Shown here: positions 21,142-32,184 of the stretch, in pieces | Position numbering within the stretch: position 1 is the first letter of the stretch | Layout: each line of letters starts with the position of its first letter | From: Lyophyllum atratum | Taxonomy: Eukaryota > Basidiomycota > Agaricomycetes > Agaricales > Lyophyllaceae | DNA length: 64,000 bases | Direction of reading: 5' to 3' | Assembly: GCA_014905825.1 (NCBI GenBank) | Contig: JACGCN010000004.1 | Span: forward strand, 1,922,001-1,986,000 | Position numbers and translations under genes: made by a program | Notes under the pieces: model-generated | Database searches by the model: none | Told to the model about the DNA's origin: nothing | The model's input: the letters and a program-made list of their open reading frames with translations, nothing else

Positions 21142-23770
21142 TAAATCAGCTGCCCCAGACTAGGAAGGGGTGGGGTAAGAACAGAGGGTGACACCTATAC
21201 TTATATGTGGCGGATAAGGCCCCCTCAAGGTGGGGCTATTGGGAATACTTCTGAGGCAATGGGCATATCGCGACAGGATGTACTTCGATGATGCGAGACG
21301 TGACCATGTGGTGCATCATGGCAGATTATGGCGAATCTGGTCACTGTTCTCCCATCCTTGTGTCTAACCAGCGGCAGGCGCGGTGAATTCTGCATAATGT
21401 TCTGCTCATCATCATAGACGGGTGCAACCTCGTCAAGCGTCCATCGACCATGTCCTTGCTACGCGTAGCGGACAGTGTGACGCCACCTGACATGATCCAA
21501 AGTCATGCAGAACCTCGGCGCTGGCACTCTAAAGAAAGGCGGCTTAAAGTTGCCTTGGCAGGGCCAAGTATCCGATTAGTACATGGAGGAGAGGAAAACA
21601 AGCAAACTAGCGAACTGATCACACTTTTTCTTGACGTCGGGCATGTCAGCTGCCCGCTACTCTCACTTGATAGCCCTTCGCGAGCGGAGCCGGGAGGAAA
21701 GAGCATAGTCTTGGGCCGCATTGATAGCGCGGTGGGTATTATATCAGGCTGGAAGTGTCGAGAAGTTATAGCATGATAAGAGAGTGAGTTACAGTTGTTT
21801 TGAGATGCCATAATTGGTAGTCATCCCACGTGACACACGCCCAACTCCCCGAGTCCCGAGTCCCGACGCCAGTTACTTAGGTTTTATCCCTCAACTATGT
21901 CGACCGCTGGCCCGCACTGCACAGTACACTTCTATCCATATGCCGATGTGCGCCGTGCTTAATCTACTTGCTGTGCCAAAATAACTGCTGCAAGACGAGT
22001 CTGCTATTTGTTGCCGGTCATATCAAATTATCCTGGTGCAGGTTTACAAGAGGGCTCGAATTCGAAGGCGGACGGAGTAACCTCGTTGCATTTGACGACA
22101 AGGCCTGAGGCCTGAGGTCTGGATCTCACGCTTTTCTGAGGCTCAGCTCCGGGCGATGCGCGATGTACTGATATTCGGGGCAAGCTTGTGGTATGTTTCT
22201 CTCTTTTGAATAGGCTTCCATCACCGAGGCATACTTACGAAAGGCAAAGGGTTTCCGGCCATACGCTGTCTCGAGATCGAGCTATACTATTAAGCGATAC
22301 CGCGTATCCCTCTTATCGGTCTACGGAGCCTCGCGTTCAACTGGTCTGCTAATCAAGTAGTGTCGCCTGGATTCGAATTCTGCGCGTATCAATGCTTTCA
22401 AGTTTCTGAGGGTGGCGGTTCCTGCCTCGTGGACTGCGAGCGTGATATCATATGGCGATACGTAAAACGCAGGCGATGTCAGCGGGCAGCGCTGCTCCTG
22501 CGCGAACATGATTATGGAACAAATGACCTTGGTGCTTGGTCCGAGCTTCGAAGCCAAGCCTCACGGAGTACATTCGGCGATGTCTCATCGTCACCACAGC
22601 TATACTAGGCTAGACTCTATGTCAACGCTCCACTCTGCTGCACCTGCGCCTTGGTATCCTCGATCGAAATAAATTAGTGCATCTAGGGATGAAAGAGCAA
22701 ACCTCGTCTTTCCGGTCACGCTGGAGCCACATATGGGAATACTGACGCATATTCCGTAGAGAGGCTATAACGCCGTCCCACTTATGAGGGCTTGAAGCTG
22801 GATGCGTATTCATTGGGTCTCGGGTCTTTGATCTCAGACGTGAGTACCTAACTAGCCTTTTGATGCCGGCGACCTCAATGCTTTATATTTCAGCATTGCA
22901 TATACGACCTGGGCCAGGTGTTTCATCACGACAAGTAGCCACCTGAATTGTTGATTCCTTTCTATCGTCGCGAGTATTTATACCAGCGCAACTTCGCTCA
23001 ACAAGCTGACCAAAGTTGGCAGTCAACTTGATACTGATGTCAATTACAGCATATCAGGCAAGTGCGAGGGGGAGTTATATATACTTTGATTGAATTGGTT
23101 GACGGTCTCGCAAAAACGAAATTATTGCTCCAGGTTCATCGTGATGGTGCGAAATTCATGAAAACGATTTGATAGCTCTAATGCCCGACGACAACATCTA
23201 GGTCTACTTTTCTATGTCTACCTCTTCTCTTTTGACCCCGTCAAGTTTCGTCATCAATTTGACGTTACCTGTGCGTCACGATCTCCTCTTCTTTTACCTT
23301 TACGCGTTGGATTTTAAACTGAATGGTCCATCATAGCCTAGTTACCAAAATTTGCTATCAATTCAAAGCACGCATCTATAGCAGCGCTGAGCCAAAATTA
23401 CTCCCATCTGACAATTTGAATCAACAGAATGGAACATCTGCTGAGCGCAATCCTAGCATACAGAATTTCACTGCAGCTTCGAATGGCCGAGCACGATGTG
23501 AATCAGCCTGGGGTCTATAACGGTCAACAGTCTTTGCTTTAGGCAAGTAGCGGCGAAAGGTCGGACAGGGCCGTCTACTGATGTGGTGTCCCAGCTTGGG
23601 CGTCCTGGCATTCCTCCTCTTACATCCGGCGAATACTGATTGATGGCATATGTCAGCTATGGAGAGGACTATACCTCACCTAGGTCCTTCGGCAGCCAAG
23701 TAGATGCGCATAACATTCCTCCACGTTTTTCTGAGTAAAAGAAATCTCGTTGTCACCAAGTTACTACCCC
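21142..23770. other. Long intergenic region without a supported gene
   Basis: About 2.6 kb between two divergent genes. Many short frames exist on both strands, but none has a domain, and I could not join them into a consistent spliced gene. I looked for terminal inverted repeats, transposase-like or reverse-transcriptase-like frames and saw none. The part next to 21142 should hold the transporter promoter. Confidence 0.45.
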
Positions 23771-23774
23771 GCGC

Positions 23775-24190
23775 TTGATATGGGTGTTTCACGTCATTCT
23801 CGGGGCCCGAAGGTCTATGTCGCCTCGTAATGATTGCCTTGAAATTGACGAACAATCGCTTTTGCAGTATACAACTTATGTCACGGATTTACGGAGAATC
23901 GCCGAGACTTTCCCAGAACTGTCAGCACTGTCCATCAGCTTCTTTGGTGGCCACCATCAACGTCTCAACAATGTCTTCCACGCGACTGCACACAATCCGC
24001 CGGTTATTTATGAGTATAAGTAGGATCTCGTTGCATGCGCCTGAGCCGGCAATCTTGAGTCTTCCCTCTGGTTCCAAGTTTTCGCGCAGCGATCGACGGG
24101 TTCAGGCTAGGTTCAATACGATCATGACTGCGCTGGCGGCGCCAGACTTTGAGTATCTGGAGTTCCTCCAGATTCAAAAGGTGGGCAATC
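23775..24190 (+). pseudogene. Possible gene fragment, LRR-like
   Basis: Two frames look protein-like: one with LRRIAETFPELSALSISFFG and another with TALAAPDFEYLEFLQIQK. The spacing of leucines resembles the LRR half of F-box proteins. No F-box, no clear start and no clean splice set joining the two were found, so this may be a decayed gene. Function not assigned. Confidence 0.25.
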
Positions 24191-24233
24191 ACTATCGACG
24201 TCGATCTTTGGGCCCTTGAAAGACATATCCGAT

Positions 24234-25758
24234 ATGCTTACTTCACTTAGTACATCAATGGTCAATATCGGATTCATTCGACCTACCGTTCAAAGCTGAC
24301 TTTTCCCATTGAAATACAGCGGCGTGTGTGGCTATCTGGGTGCGTCATTTACCTGTATGCTAGATGATTCGAGCTGACTGCAAGTCTTTGAAAAGGTGTA
24401 TGAATTTATCCGTTCCATAGGACTTGAAGTTTCTCTCGTCTGGAAGGAGGCATGGAATATTCCAAAAGGGCTGTATCTCCTTGCCCGGTATTTTACATTT
24501 GTGATGCTGGTTCTTCTGAACTATTGTGCGTTTGACGTTCTGTGTGCCGCCCACATGCATGAGCTGATTGTTACCCCGCCCCACAGACAATCAGACAGAT
24601 TGTGTGATGTACCAAAAATTGCTCACCTGTAAGCTGGCCTCGGACGATTAACTCCGTTAACCGAGCTTGACTATACCCTAGGGACTGTTAATGTCTCCAT
24701 GCTCATCGCCGAAGGTTTTACCACTACACACGAAAAAGGCCAGGAGACTAACGATCTAATTATGCAGTGATCTTTGCGCTCCGCACCTGGGCCGTATGGG
24801 ACAGAAGTCGCAGAATGGCGATATTCCTGACCTCGTTTTTCCTCGTAATATGGATTTCAACATTCGCTATCATCGGGTTTTGGACCAGTCGCACAGGTGA
24901 TAAGCCTTGGCTCCGACCGCTGTGCGATCCTTATGCTGACTCTCTCCAAGTGTATCCCTCAGCACCACAAGAACTGCTTTCGTGTCGCGACATCTATAAC
25001 GAGGAGGAACAATGGCTGTTTAGATCCGTGAATTTCGTCCTGATTGTCGTGTTTTACTCTGGTAAGCATTGCTTTCGGGGAAAATGCAGACTGATTTTCA
25101 CATCTTTTTCCGTCACCAGTGACACTAGTCTTAACATCTATCAGAGCATATCAATACTGTACGCTTAAGTTCTCCCTTTATCCAGTTACCGGTCATTCTG
25201 ACCATTTCCCTAAGTCTCTGGGAACCTCGAGATGGGTCTTATGAGAATCGTACATTTTGATGGTGTTTCTTCTATTTCCACTTCGTACTCTTATGTTGAC
25301 TGATGCAATTTGAATAAAGGGCTCATTTACTACTTCTTTTTATTCGGCGTTTCTGTCAAGGTTTTGATCTTGAATGTTGTGACCAAAACACTCGTATGTG
25401 CTCCTCATACCATTGTTATTTGGGGGTCTTCTGCGCTAATGGAACTTTTCACAGATGTCACATGCAGGCGTGGTGTCAGGGTACGCCAGCTCTCACTCTT
25501 TCAGTGTCCAACACTCACGCTAACATTCTGGCATGTAGGCTTCAACCGACTGTATGCACTCTTATGGCATGCAGAATGCTACTCCATCTACGCCAAGAGG
25601 GGAAGCGTACGCGACAGCTGGGACAGCTGGGACAGCTGGCGTCCCAAGCGTATACTTCTGGCTTCACTGTGCAGCTGGACACGCTGGTCTTCAGACATGA
25701 AGATATGAGTCCAGACACTGAGGTTCCCAATGACTACAGGGGAAAGCTTCCGTCTTGA
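24234..25758 (+). CDS. DUF6533-type multi-pass membrane protein
   Basis: Exons join in phase to give a membrane protein typical of agaricomycetes. Reading: ACVAIWVYEFIRSIGLEVS, VWKEAWNIPKGLYLLARYFT, LLNYYNQTDCVMYQKLLTW, VIFALRTWAVWDRSRRMAIF, then spans ending at NFVLIVVFYSVTLVLTSIRA, RDGLIYYFFLFGVSVKVLIL and a polar tail (VQLDTLVFRHEDMSPDTE). About seven spans are expected. The family is lineage-expanded in basidiomycetes and its role is unknown. The first exon (ATG 24234, splice at 24250) and the last two joins are uncertain. Three perfect GACAGCTGG units lie in the tail at 25613-25639. It converges on the BTB gene, leaving about 140 bp. Confidence 0.62.
25613..25639. repeat. Tandem repeat, 3 x 9 bp
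   Basis: GACAGCTGG three times without mismatch, inside the last exon of the DUF6533-type gene. In the chosen frame it encodes a Gln-Leu-Gly repeat. Confidence 0.75.
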
Positions 25759-25898
25759 CAGGGCCGCCTTGTTAAACCTGAGGATCGTTGACCGATAAAC
25801 GGGGAAGTGCCTTCAAAATAGAGCTTGTCGGGTATCATTATTCCAAACCTATTCTTTGTACTATCAATAAGAAATGCCAACCTACTATAGTAGGGTAT

Positions 25899-27233
25899 CT
25901 AATCCAGCGTGTCATCTTTCGGTATAGGCGTAAATAATGAAGGTGGTCCAGGATTGCTGTTGATGACTTTGTAACAGCCAAGGAAATACTGCGGTAGGCT
26001 TTCTCGTGCATCGCACAGATGCAGCTTCAAGCTTTGCAGGCCGACCAGCCTACACACTTCATTAAGGCCTTTAGCGAGCTCTTCATCCCCAGTGAGCTGC
26101 TCGCACATCGTCGCCAAAATTGCCAGAATGTCCGCAGAAGTATGGGCGAAGACCTTCCTCGAGGCCGCCGCAGCCAACCACCGCTCGTTCCAGACGAGCG
26201 TACATGCACGATGCGCCTCGGTCGAGCATCCCTCTGCGCATTCCAGCTTGGGTGGTCGACGCCGGTATTGCTCACTGAAGTTGACGAGAGACACGTGACC
26301 CGACAGCAGCCGCACAAGCTGTTTGTCGCTCAGCTTCGGATCTGCTTGGATGCGGAAAGGACTGGTGGGCGTCGGAGGTGGGGAGTGTTCTATCGCATCT
26401 AGAAGATGGGCGTAGTATGCGACGCCTCGCAGCTCAGACAACTTGTGGGCGTCTGCGGCAAGCATAGCCGGGACGGCGGGGATCTCTCTTCGCCGCACTC
26501 GGTCGCTCCACTTGGAGACGGCAGCCTCCAGAAGCTCGTTGGCTTTGTATTGCGCTGCTATCTCGATCGCACGAGTGAAGTTAGCGGAGGAGCAGGTCTC
26601 GGCGAGGACGGCGTTGGAAGCAAAACCATAGTGCATTGACTGGATAGACCATTTATGCAGCGCAGTGAACCCAAAATTGTGGGTGACAGTTGCGAGATGG
26701 AGTAGTCGTACAAGGTCTTCTTGCGCCTTCGGCTGATCCTTCGCATCCTCTTCTCTGTAGAATGATTTAAGAGACATAGAGTAGTAAATTGACAGATAAG
26801 CTTACGACGCGTAACGCGCCCATAACAAGGCACGGAACTCGTTAACAGATAGACCGAAAAGCTCCAGGGGTTCTCTGCTACTCGTTGGTTGAGATCGATC
26901 TGAAAGTCTTGCAGTGAGGAGCTTCGACATGAGTAACACCTGTCCATGGATCTATACACGCTATGATCAATCTCAGAACGACCCAAGCAAAGAATCCCAT
27001 ACCTTATAGAGCATATTTTCCACCCTGATATAGCAGTCCGCCTGCGGGTCGTCTGCATGGTAGAAGTAAGGGTCATGGATCAGGATTTCAGTGCCGTCTA
27101 TGTTAGGCCTCAACGACGGCCGTTCGATTTCCTTGTCATCCCCCACGCGTTTCCGCTTCCGAGCTCGCAGTACCTCATCCTCGTCTGTCAAGTCGCGGAT
27201 TGTGCCTTCATCTACGATAATAAACCTGGGCAT
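25899..27233 (-). CDS. BTB/POZ-domain protein
   Basis: Three exons: 27003-27233, 26806-26951 and 25899-26754. The N-terminus is basic (RARKRKR). A BTB/POZ fold follows: YIRVENMLYKIHGQVLLMSK, LLTARL, then LELFGLSVNEFRALLWARYA, spread over the exon 1-2 junction, as in many agaricomycete BTB proteins. The long C-terminal part is helical (HLATVTHNFGFTALHKWSIQ, ANFTRAIEIAAQYKANELLE, a BACK-like arrangement). BTB proteins of this kind can serve as Cullin-3 adaptors, but that role is not shown here. An ATG at 27269 would add 12 residues; I chose 27233 because the added residues look unlike the family. About 410 residues; intact. Confidence 0.78.
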
Positions 27234-27735
27234 CGTCGTCGTCTGTACGCAGCGTTTGAAAGGCAGCAAGAACTAAGGGGTGATTCCTGGAACTAGCTTC
27301 TACGCTTTATGTGCCATGACCGAAAAGAACAAGTAGATTCGCAGACGGAGATGGCCAGTGGCGGGGGAGTAGACAAAGGGTCCATAGTCGTGGCCGTTGA
27401 CAACAATGACAGACAATGACTTGTCGCGGACTCATGAGAGCAACGACTTACGTAAATCTAAACAATCACCATCGGAACTACGAGGCTTGCCATTCACTGC
27501 ACGCCATTGTCACCCAACGATCATCAGTCAACTGTTGTATGTGCAGACAATGTGCAGAGCCATGTGTGAATGCGAATGATGTGAGGATACAGAGTCCGTT
27601 AGTAATAAGTACAGAAGATGCAAAGGAGCGTCGAGGTATATACAACTGAGCTTGAGGGTTTAACCAAGCACAGTGAATCTAAATATCGTAAGTAATAAAG
27701 ACTGCCAGTAACGTCGTGTGAAGGGGGCGGTGGAA

Positions 27736-29046
27736 TTAGGGAGTAAGGAGGGGTAGTAGTATCAGAAGACTTGTCAAAGGAATAAACCATATGGGTATTG
27801 ATGATGCAGCTCTGGTATAGAAAAGAGAGGTGAGCGCCGGGTCGTGTCTCAAAGCAAGAGGAATACTGACGCTGATGCAGTTTGCGGTCTCTTTGTTATC
27901 CGTACGTTGAACACCGCAACGAGGCCGTCCACAGCATTCTGGCCATCCACTGCAACTGTGATGTTATGATTGATCGCGTCGCTCGTGTTGGCGAGCAGTC
28001 CCGAGACATAGGCAACGTCGCTTTGGTATGTGTAACCGTTAGCAGACGTTGAGCCACTATATGTGGATGTGTTGGTTAGTTCTGTCGTCGGTATTGTCGA
28101 TTGGGTAATATTTCCTATCAGCCAATCGCTAAAAGAAGGCCACCGTGAGTGACTGAGAGGAAGAGGAAAAGGACCGAAACGCACCGAGCCAGATTGTATC
28201 CATTTGGAATGATATCGTGTTGTTCTAGGGCCGTAGGATGGTGAGCAAAAGTCCTCCACGATATAATCCGGGAACGCACTAGCTAGTGGCATTTCGTACG
28301 ATACGGCCATGAAAATGGCTCCACTAAGATCCACCATGAGTAAATGTCGTGCGAGAGCAAGCATTGCAGACATACCTATTCGCTTGCGGTCCGTCCTGTA
28401 CCCAGTAACGAAAATGATTCCCCCCTTGAATCGTTTCTTTACATGTGCCAAGTTGAGGATCACCATAGTCCCATCGAATCACAGCCGTTTCGTTCACTTA
28501 TCGTCATAACATTGAGAGATACACATTTAAAGTTCAACAAATCTGTGACTCACGATATCCTTTTCCGTCCCCGAGATTAACCTTCTGATTACTGACAGAC
28601 CTTTGCCCAAGGCATTCGCTCGAGAATCCTAGTGAGCTGCAATCTTCTCAGGACGCTGAAGACAGGGGAATACGACCAACACACACCTAAAATAATTCCT
28701 TAGGCCACCGTTGAGCTCCGAGTCGACAAGGACATCGTTGTCCGAGTGTCCAGATATTATGGCATTTACAGGCTCGCCTTGCCCCATCGGGAACGTAACA
28801 GGAATTTTCTGCAATTCCAGGGTTCAAAGTTAGTCCCACCTGACTCTCTCAGCCTCACAAACATCCCAGGTCACGTACAGTCAAGAAACTGCCACCATTG
28901 TCGGTTGGATTATAATAGCCAAGGTCTGGGACCTTCCGTGTTGTGTCTGCTCGTCGCGATAGGATATTTGAAAGACTTGACCAGTCAAGTCCGTAGCTCA
29001 AGGTGGGCGAAGAGAGTAAGAGTAACAAGAAAGTCGTAGAGGCCAT
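27736..29046 (-). CDS. Secreted GPI-anchor-type protein, basidiomycete family
   Basis: About eight exons join in phase. The N-terminus is a clear signal peptide (MASTTFLLLLLSSPTLSYG). The mature part contains GYYNPTDNGGSFLT, KIPVTFPMGQGEPVNAIISG, DVLVDSELNGGLRNYF, FSSECLGQR, RWDYGDPQLGTCKETIQGG, NHFRYWVQDGPQANSGAIF, VSYEMPLAKQHDIIPNGYNL and many N-glycosylation sites around TELTNTSTYSGSTS. The last exon encodes a small-residue stretch and a hydrophobic end (PLTSLLILLPLLTP), as expected for a GPI anchor. I recall similar unnamed secreted proteins in other basidiomycetes but know of no function. It probably sits at the plasma membrane or in the cell wall. Confidence 0.75.
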
Positions 29047-29680
29047 TCGGCGTGAAGGAGAAGGAGCAGTGGAGTCGCTGGTAAGGCGAGGGATGGGGTG
29101 TCGTAGCGATGGGTCAAGCGAAGAGGGTACTAGATATGTCAATTCTTCGGTTACGTAAACTGATGTATGAAATATCCGTTCAACAGCGTTTAGGCGGCAG
29201 GCCATCACTGGTACCATTGTTCTTCGGACCCCCGCAGAATGCTTGACGACACGCCCAGCACCCTTGCTGTGCCATGTATAACGTGAAAATCTTAGCAGCT
29301 TGAGTGTTGCAGCAAACATGGGGGAAGCGCGTGAACTTCATTTTTGAACAGCTTGTCAATGGCTTACGATGCCTCGCTGAAAAAAAAACGAATTGCGTTG
29401 CGAGATCGGGCAAATAGCGCTGATCCGACCCCTGCGAGTTGAAGAAAAGACTTGCCTTGACGGTGTCCACTGCCCAGCTTAGGGATCGGCCCGACGGGGC
29501 GGAACCGGGCCTGGTGAGAGTGCCTTTCGTCTTGACTGGACTTTGGATTGGCAAATTATTGCAAGGAAACGATTTTCGCCGCAGCGCTGTGCTTTGGGGG
29601 TGGATATTAAGGAGCGAGCCGCATAGGGTCTCATGGAGGTGTCCTCAAGGATGTGGAAAAGGTAGGGTATGAATTATACA

Positions 29681-31076
29681 TCAATCAGCTATCTCTAGTT
29701 CGCCGTAGGGCTTGGCTTTGAAGTACGAATCGTCGAAGTGGTGTACGCGGACGAACCCATCCTCTCCGCCTGATGCGTAAGAGGTACCCGAAGGATGGAC
29801 AGCGATACTAGGATTCATCGTTAGAAAGCTGACAAAGAATGGAGCTGATAGTACAAACGTGTTGATGGGTCCAAAGTGACCCTTCACTCGCCCGACCTCC
29901 TCTTCGAGAACTTTGTGCCAGAAGCGTGTCTCGAATTTACCTTGGCGCAGGGATGTGGTCGTCACACTCATTGCTTCCTGACCACCGCCCAGGAGTACCT
30001 AGACAACAAGATTAGTCTTCTACACACGCTGATTGGCCATCGTCGACACTCACGTAGGGCCGCCCAGGTGCAAGAGCAGCACTGTTCAGGGGTGTCTCGG
30101 TGGTGAACGTCTTGATGACCATGAGGCTTTTCGTGTCGTGTATCTGAAGCGCGATATGAGTGTGTTTACCAGTACATCAAAGCTGTCCTACGTACACGTG
30201 CAGCTTTATCTTTGCTGCTAGTGACGCAGTAGGTGCCGTCCTTGCTCAATTGAAGGTCGGTCACGATATCGCTGTGCGCCCTCTCGTTGCTGTTGACCTC
30301 ATCGCCGCTCTTGACGTTGAACAGTGCAACTTTTCCGGATTCGTGTCCGGTGATGATAACGTTCGGCGTCGGCGTGAACGCGCACACTGTGGCTTTTGAA
30401 CCGATGGGGTTGAACATGTACAGCGGGTCCTCGGATTCTATACACGGAACCGGATCAGTCAGACTACGTCCCAAAAAATGAAGCCGCAGAGACGCACGAT
30501 TTGTCCCATCGCCCTCCCGATTGATGTTGAACACCCGTATCGCACATTGGTGACCCATACGTTGTTCTGTGATGCACACCACCTGGCTGTCATCGTCCTT
30601 GAATGACACCCTCTTCACCGCTGTCGGGAACTCCCAAGTATACAGGCATTTGCCTGTCGCAACGTCCCAAAGCCGCAGAGTGTTGTCGGCCGCGCCAGAA
30701 ACCATAAATCTTGACTCTGCTTTGACAAGGATACATGCTTGAGCTGGTGAACGCGCACTCGGAGAGAAAACTCACAATCAACATCTACTGTCCACACCGA
30801 TCCGTTGTTTCCTTCATACGTTCCTAGCCGCTCTCCATTATGTGAATACCATACGTTTATGGTGTGATCTTTTGAGCAGGAAAATAGCAAGTCCCCCTCT
30901 TGGTTGAACTTGATCTGAGTCAAGGACCGTTCGTGACCTAGTGTCGAGGAAAGGTCGTGGTGAATTGGGGACCTTTGGGGCACATTATTAGTTCAAATAC
31001 CTTGCAATAGAATGGGTCTCTAGATGGTAGGGTGGATCAGTATCTCGTCTTTGTAGCGGTTATCGAGACTTACCAT
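29681..31076 (-). CDS. Eukaryotic translation initiation factor 3 subunit i (WD40)
   Basis: Exon order on the minus strand: ATG alone (31074-31076), a 19-nt exon (MRPILLQ), then [20 protein letters not shown] onward. WD repeats follow: [115 protein letters not shown] and [15 protein letters not shown]. The C-terminus ends ELEIAD. Seven repeats over about 330 residues match eIF3i/Tif34, a scaffold of the eIF3 complex on the small ribosomal subunit. Highly conserved, so function is secure. Unusual: the start codon is the only coding triplet of its exon, and an intron follows it at once (GTAAGT). Confidence 0.94.
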
Positions 31077-31717
31077 TTTTTCGTGAGCGTAAGTGGGAGG
31101 AGGTTAGAGTTTTTAGTGAGCACGTGGCCTTTCCCGATTTATCATGCGGTGACAACAATTTTGATGGCCAATTCAGAGCTCTTCTGCCAACTTCCACACT
31201 TCAACTTTTCGCAGCTGCACACCAATCGTCGCTGAGCTTCCTACATTGCAAACCAATAAAGATATTGCGTCGCCTATGCAGACTCTACTCACTTGAACGC
31301 GGCTACCGACTCGCCATGAACATTCACTCAGCCCTGATGCGCCCTCTACCTGACACTCGAAGAATGGAGAGAAGTGCTTAATCAACCATATGAAGTGGTC
31401 CAATAGCTCACTTGTGTCATGCTCTCGCCAAAACCGGAACTGTGGCCATCCTCGTTTATGCTGCCCACCGTCAGGACTCCTTGACTAGGCTCTTGAGCTT
31501 GAGAACAAGTTCGCAATGTTATTTGGCCTATCTATGAAGCTGATCCCAGGAGCTCTGCCTACTGTTTGGAGACTGCGTAATGCACTCCGTGCTTTACTCG
31601 TCCAATTCCTCTACGTACCAATTTCTCGATAAGCCACTAGTACATGAAGATAGGCTCGCTCCCTTGGCTTTGCGAAGAGGCGAGTATTGAGTGACTCGCG
31701 AAGCTTAAAGTATCCAG
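31077..31717. other. Intergenic, promoter of eIF3i
   Basis: 640 bp upstream of the eIF3i start. Short frames only. No other element is supported. Confidence 0.45.
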
Positions 31718-32059
31718 ATGGCTACTCCTTCATCGGCCAGTTGGGGTATAGACTTGCTGGATGTTTGCGTGTTTTGGCTGCGGTTGCGCGCCAGCATCCA
31801 CTTAGGCTGAGTCAAGCCTCAGGGACTCGGACACTACAACACCTTTTCCACGCGTCGCTTCAAGTTCCTTTTCGTGCTATCCGTGTACCCGTCTCTCACG
31901 CTCACGGCGTTCCAAACCATATTGGCCACCGGAGACGTCCCGAGAAGCTTGGCGCGAGTAAGTTATGGAGCCGGGGTTGGGGTCTTGACCGCCCTAGCAG
32001 TAGGGATGACGGTCCAAGGGTTTTCATTCATTGTTTCAGTGCTCGCAAATCTGAGCTGA
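31718..32059 (+). CDS. Possible small two-span membrane protein or gene remnant
   Basis: ATG at 31718, exon 31718-31762, a 60-nt GT-AG intron with a CTGAG-type branch, then 31823-32059. The product would be 93 residues: MATPSSASWGIDLLDG, a basic patch (TRRFKFLF), and two hydrophobic stretches (VYPSLTLTAFQTILA and YGAGVGVLTALAVGMTVQGF). Nothing matches a family I know. It could also be the C-terminal end of a decayed transporter. Expression or a homologue is needed to accept it. Confidence 0.35.
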
Positions 32060-32184
32060 ACCCTGACTAGAAGGAAGCAGCCTACCCGAGTATGACTTTC
32101 GTTTTCTTTCACAAATTCTTTCCGAAATGGCGTGTAAATTATCGTTACCTATTCATGAATTGCTACTACACGATTGCCTCGCTT

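Noticed and set aside
21142..23770. Transposon in the long gap
   Set aside because: No terminal repeats, target-site duplication or transposase/RT motif could be seen by eye.
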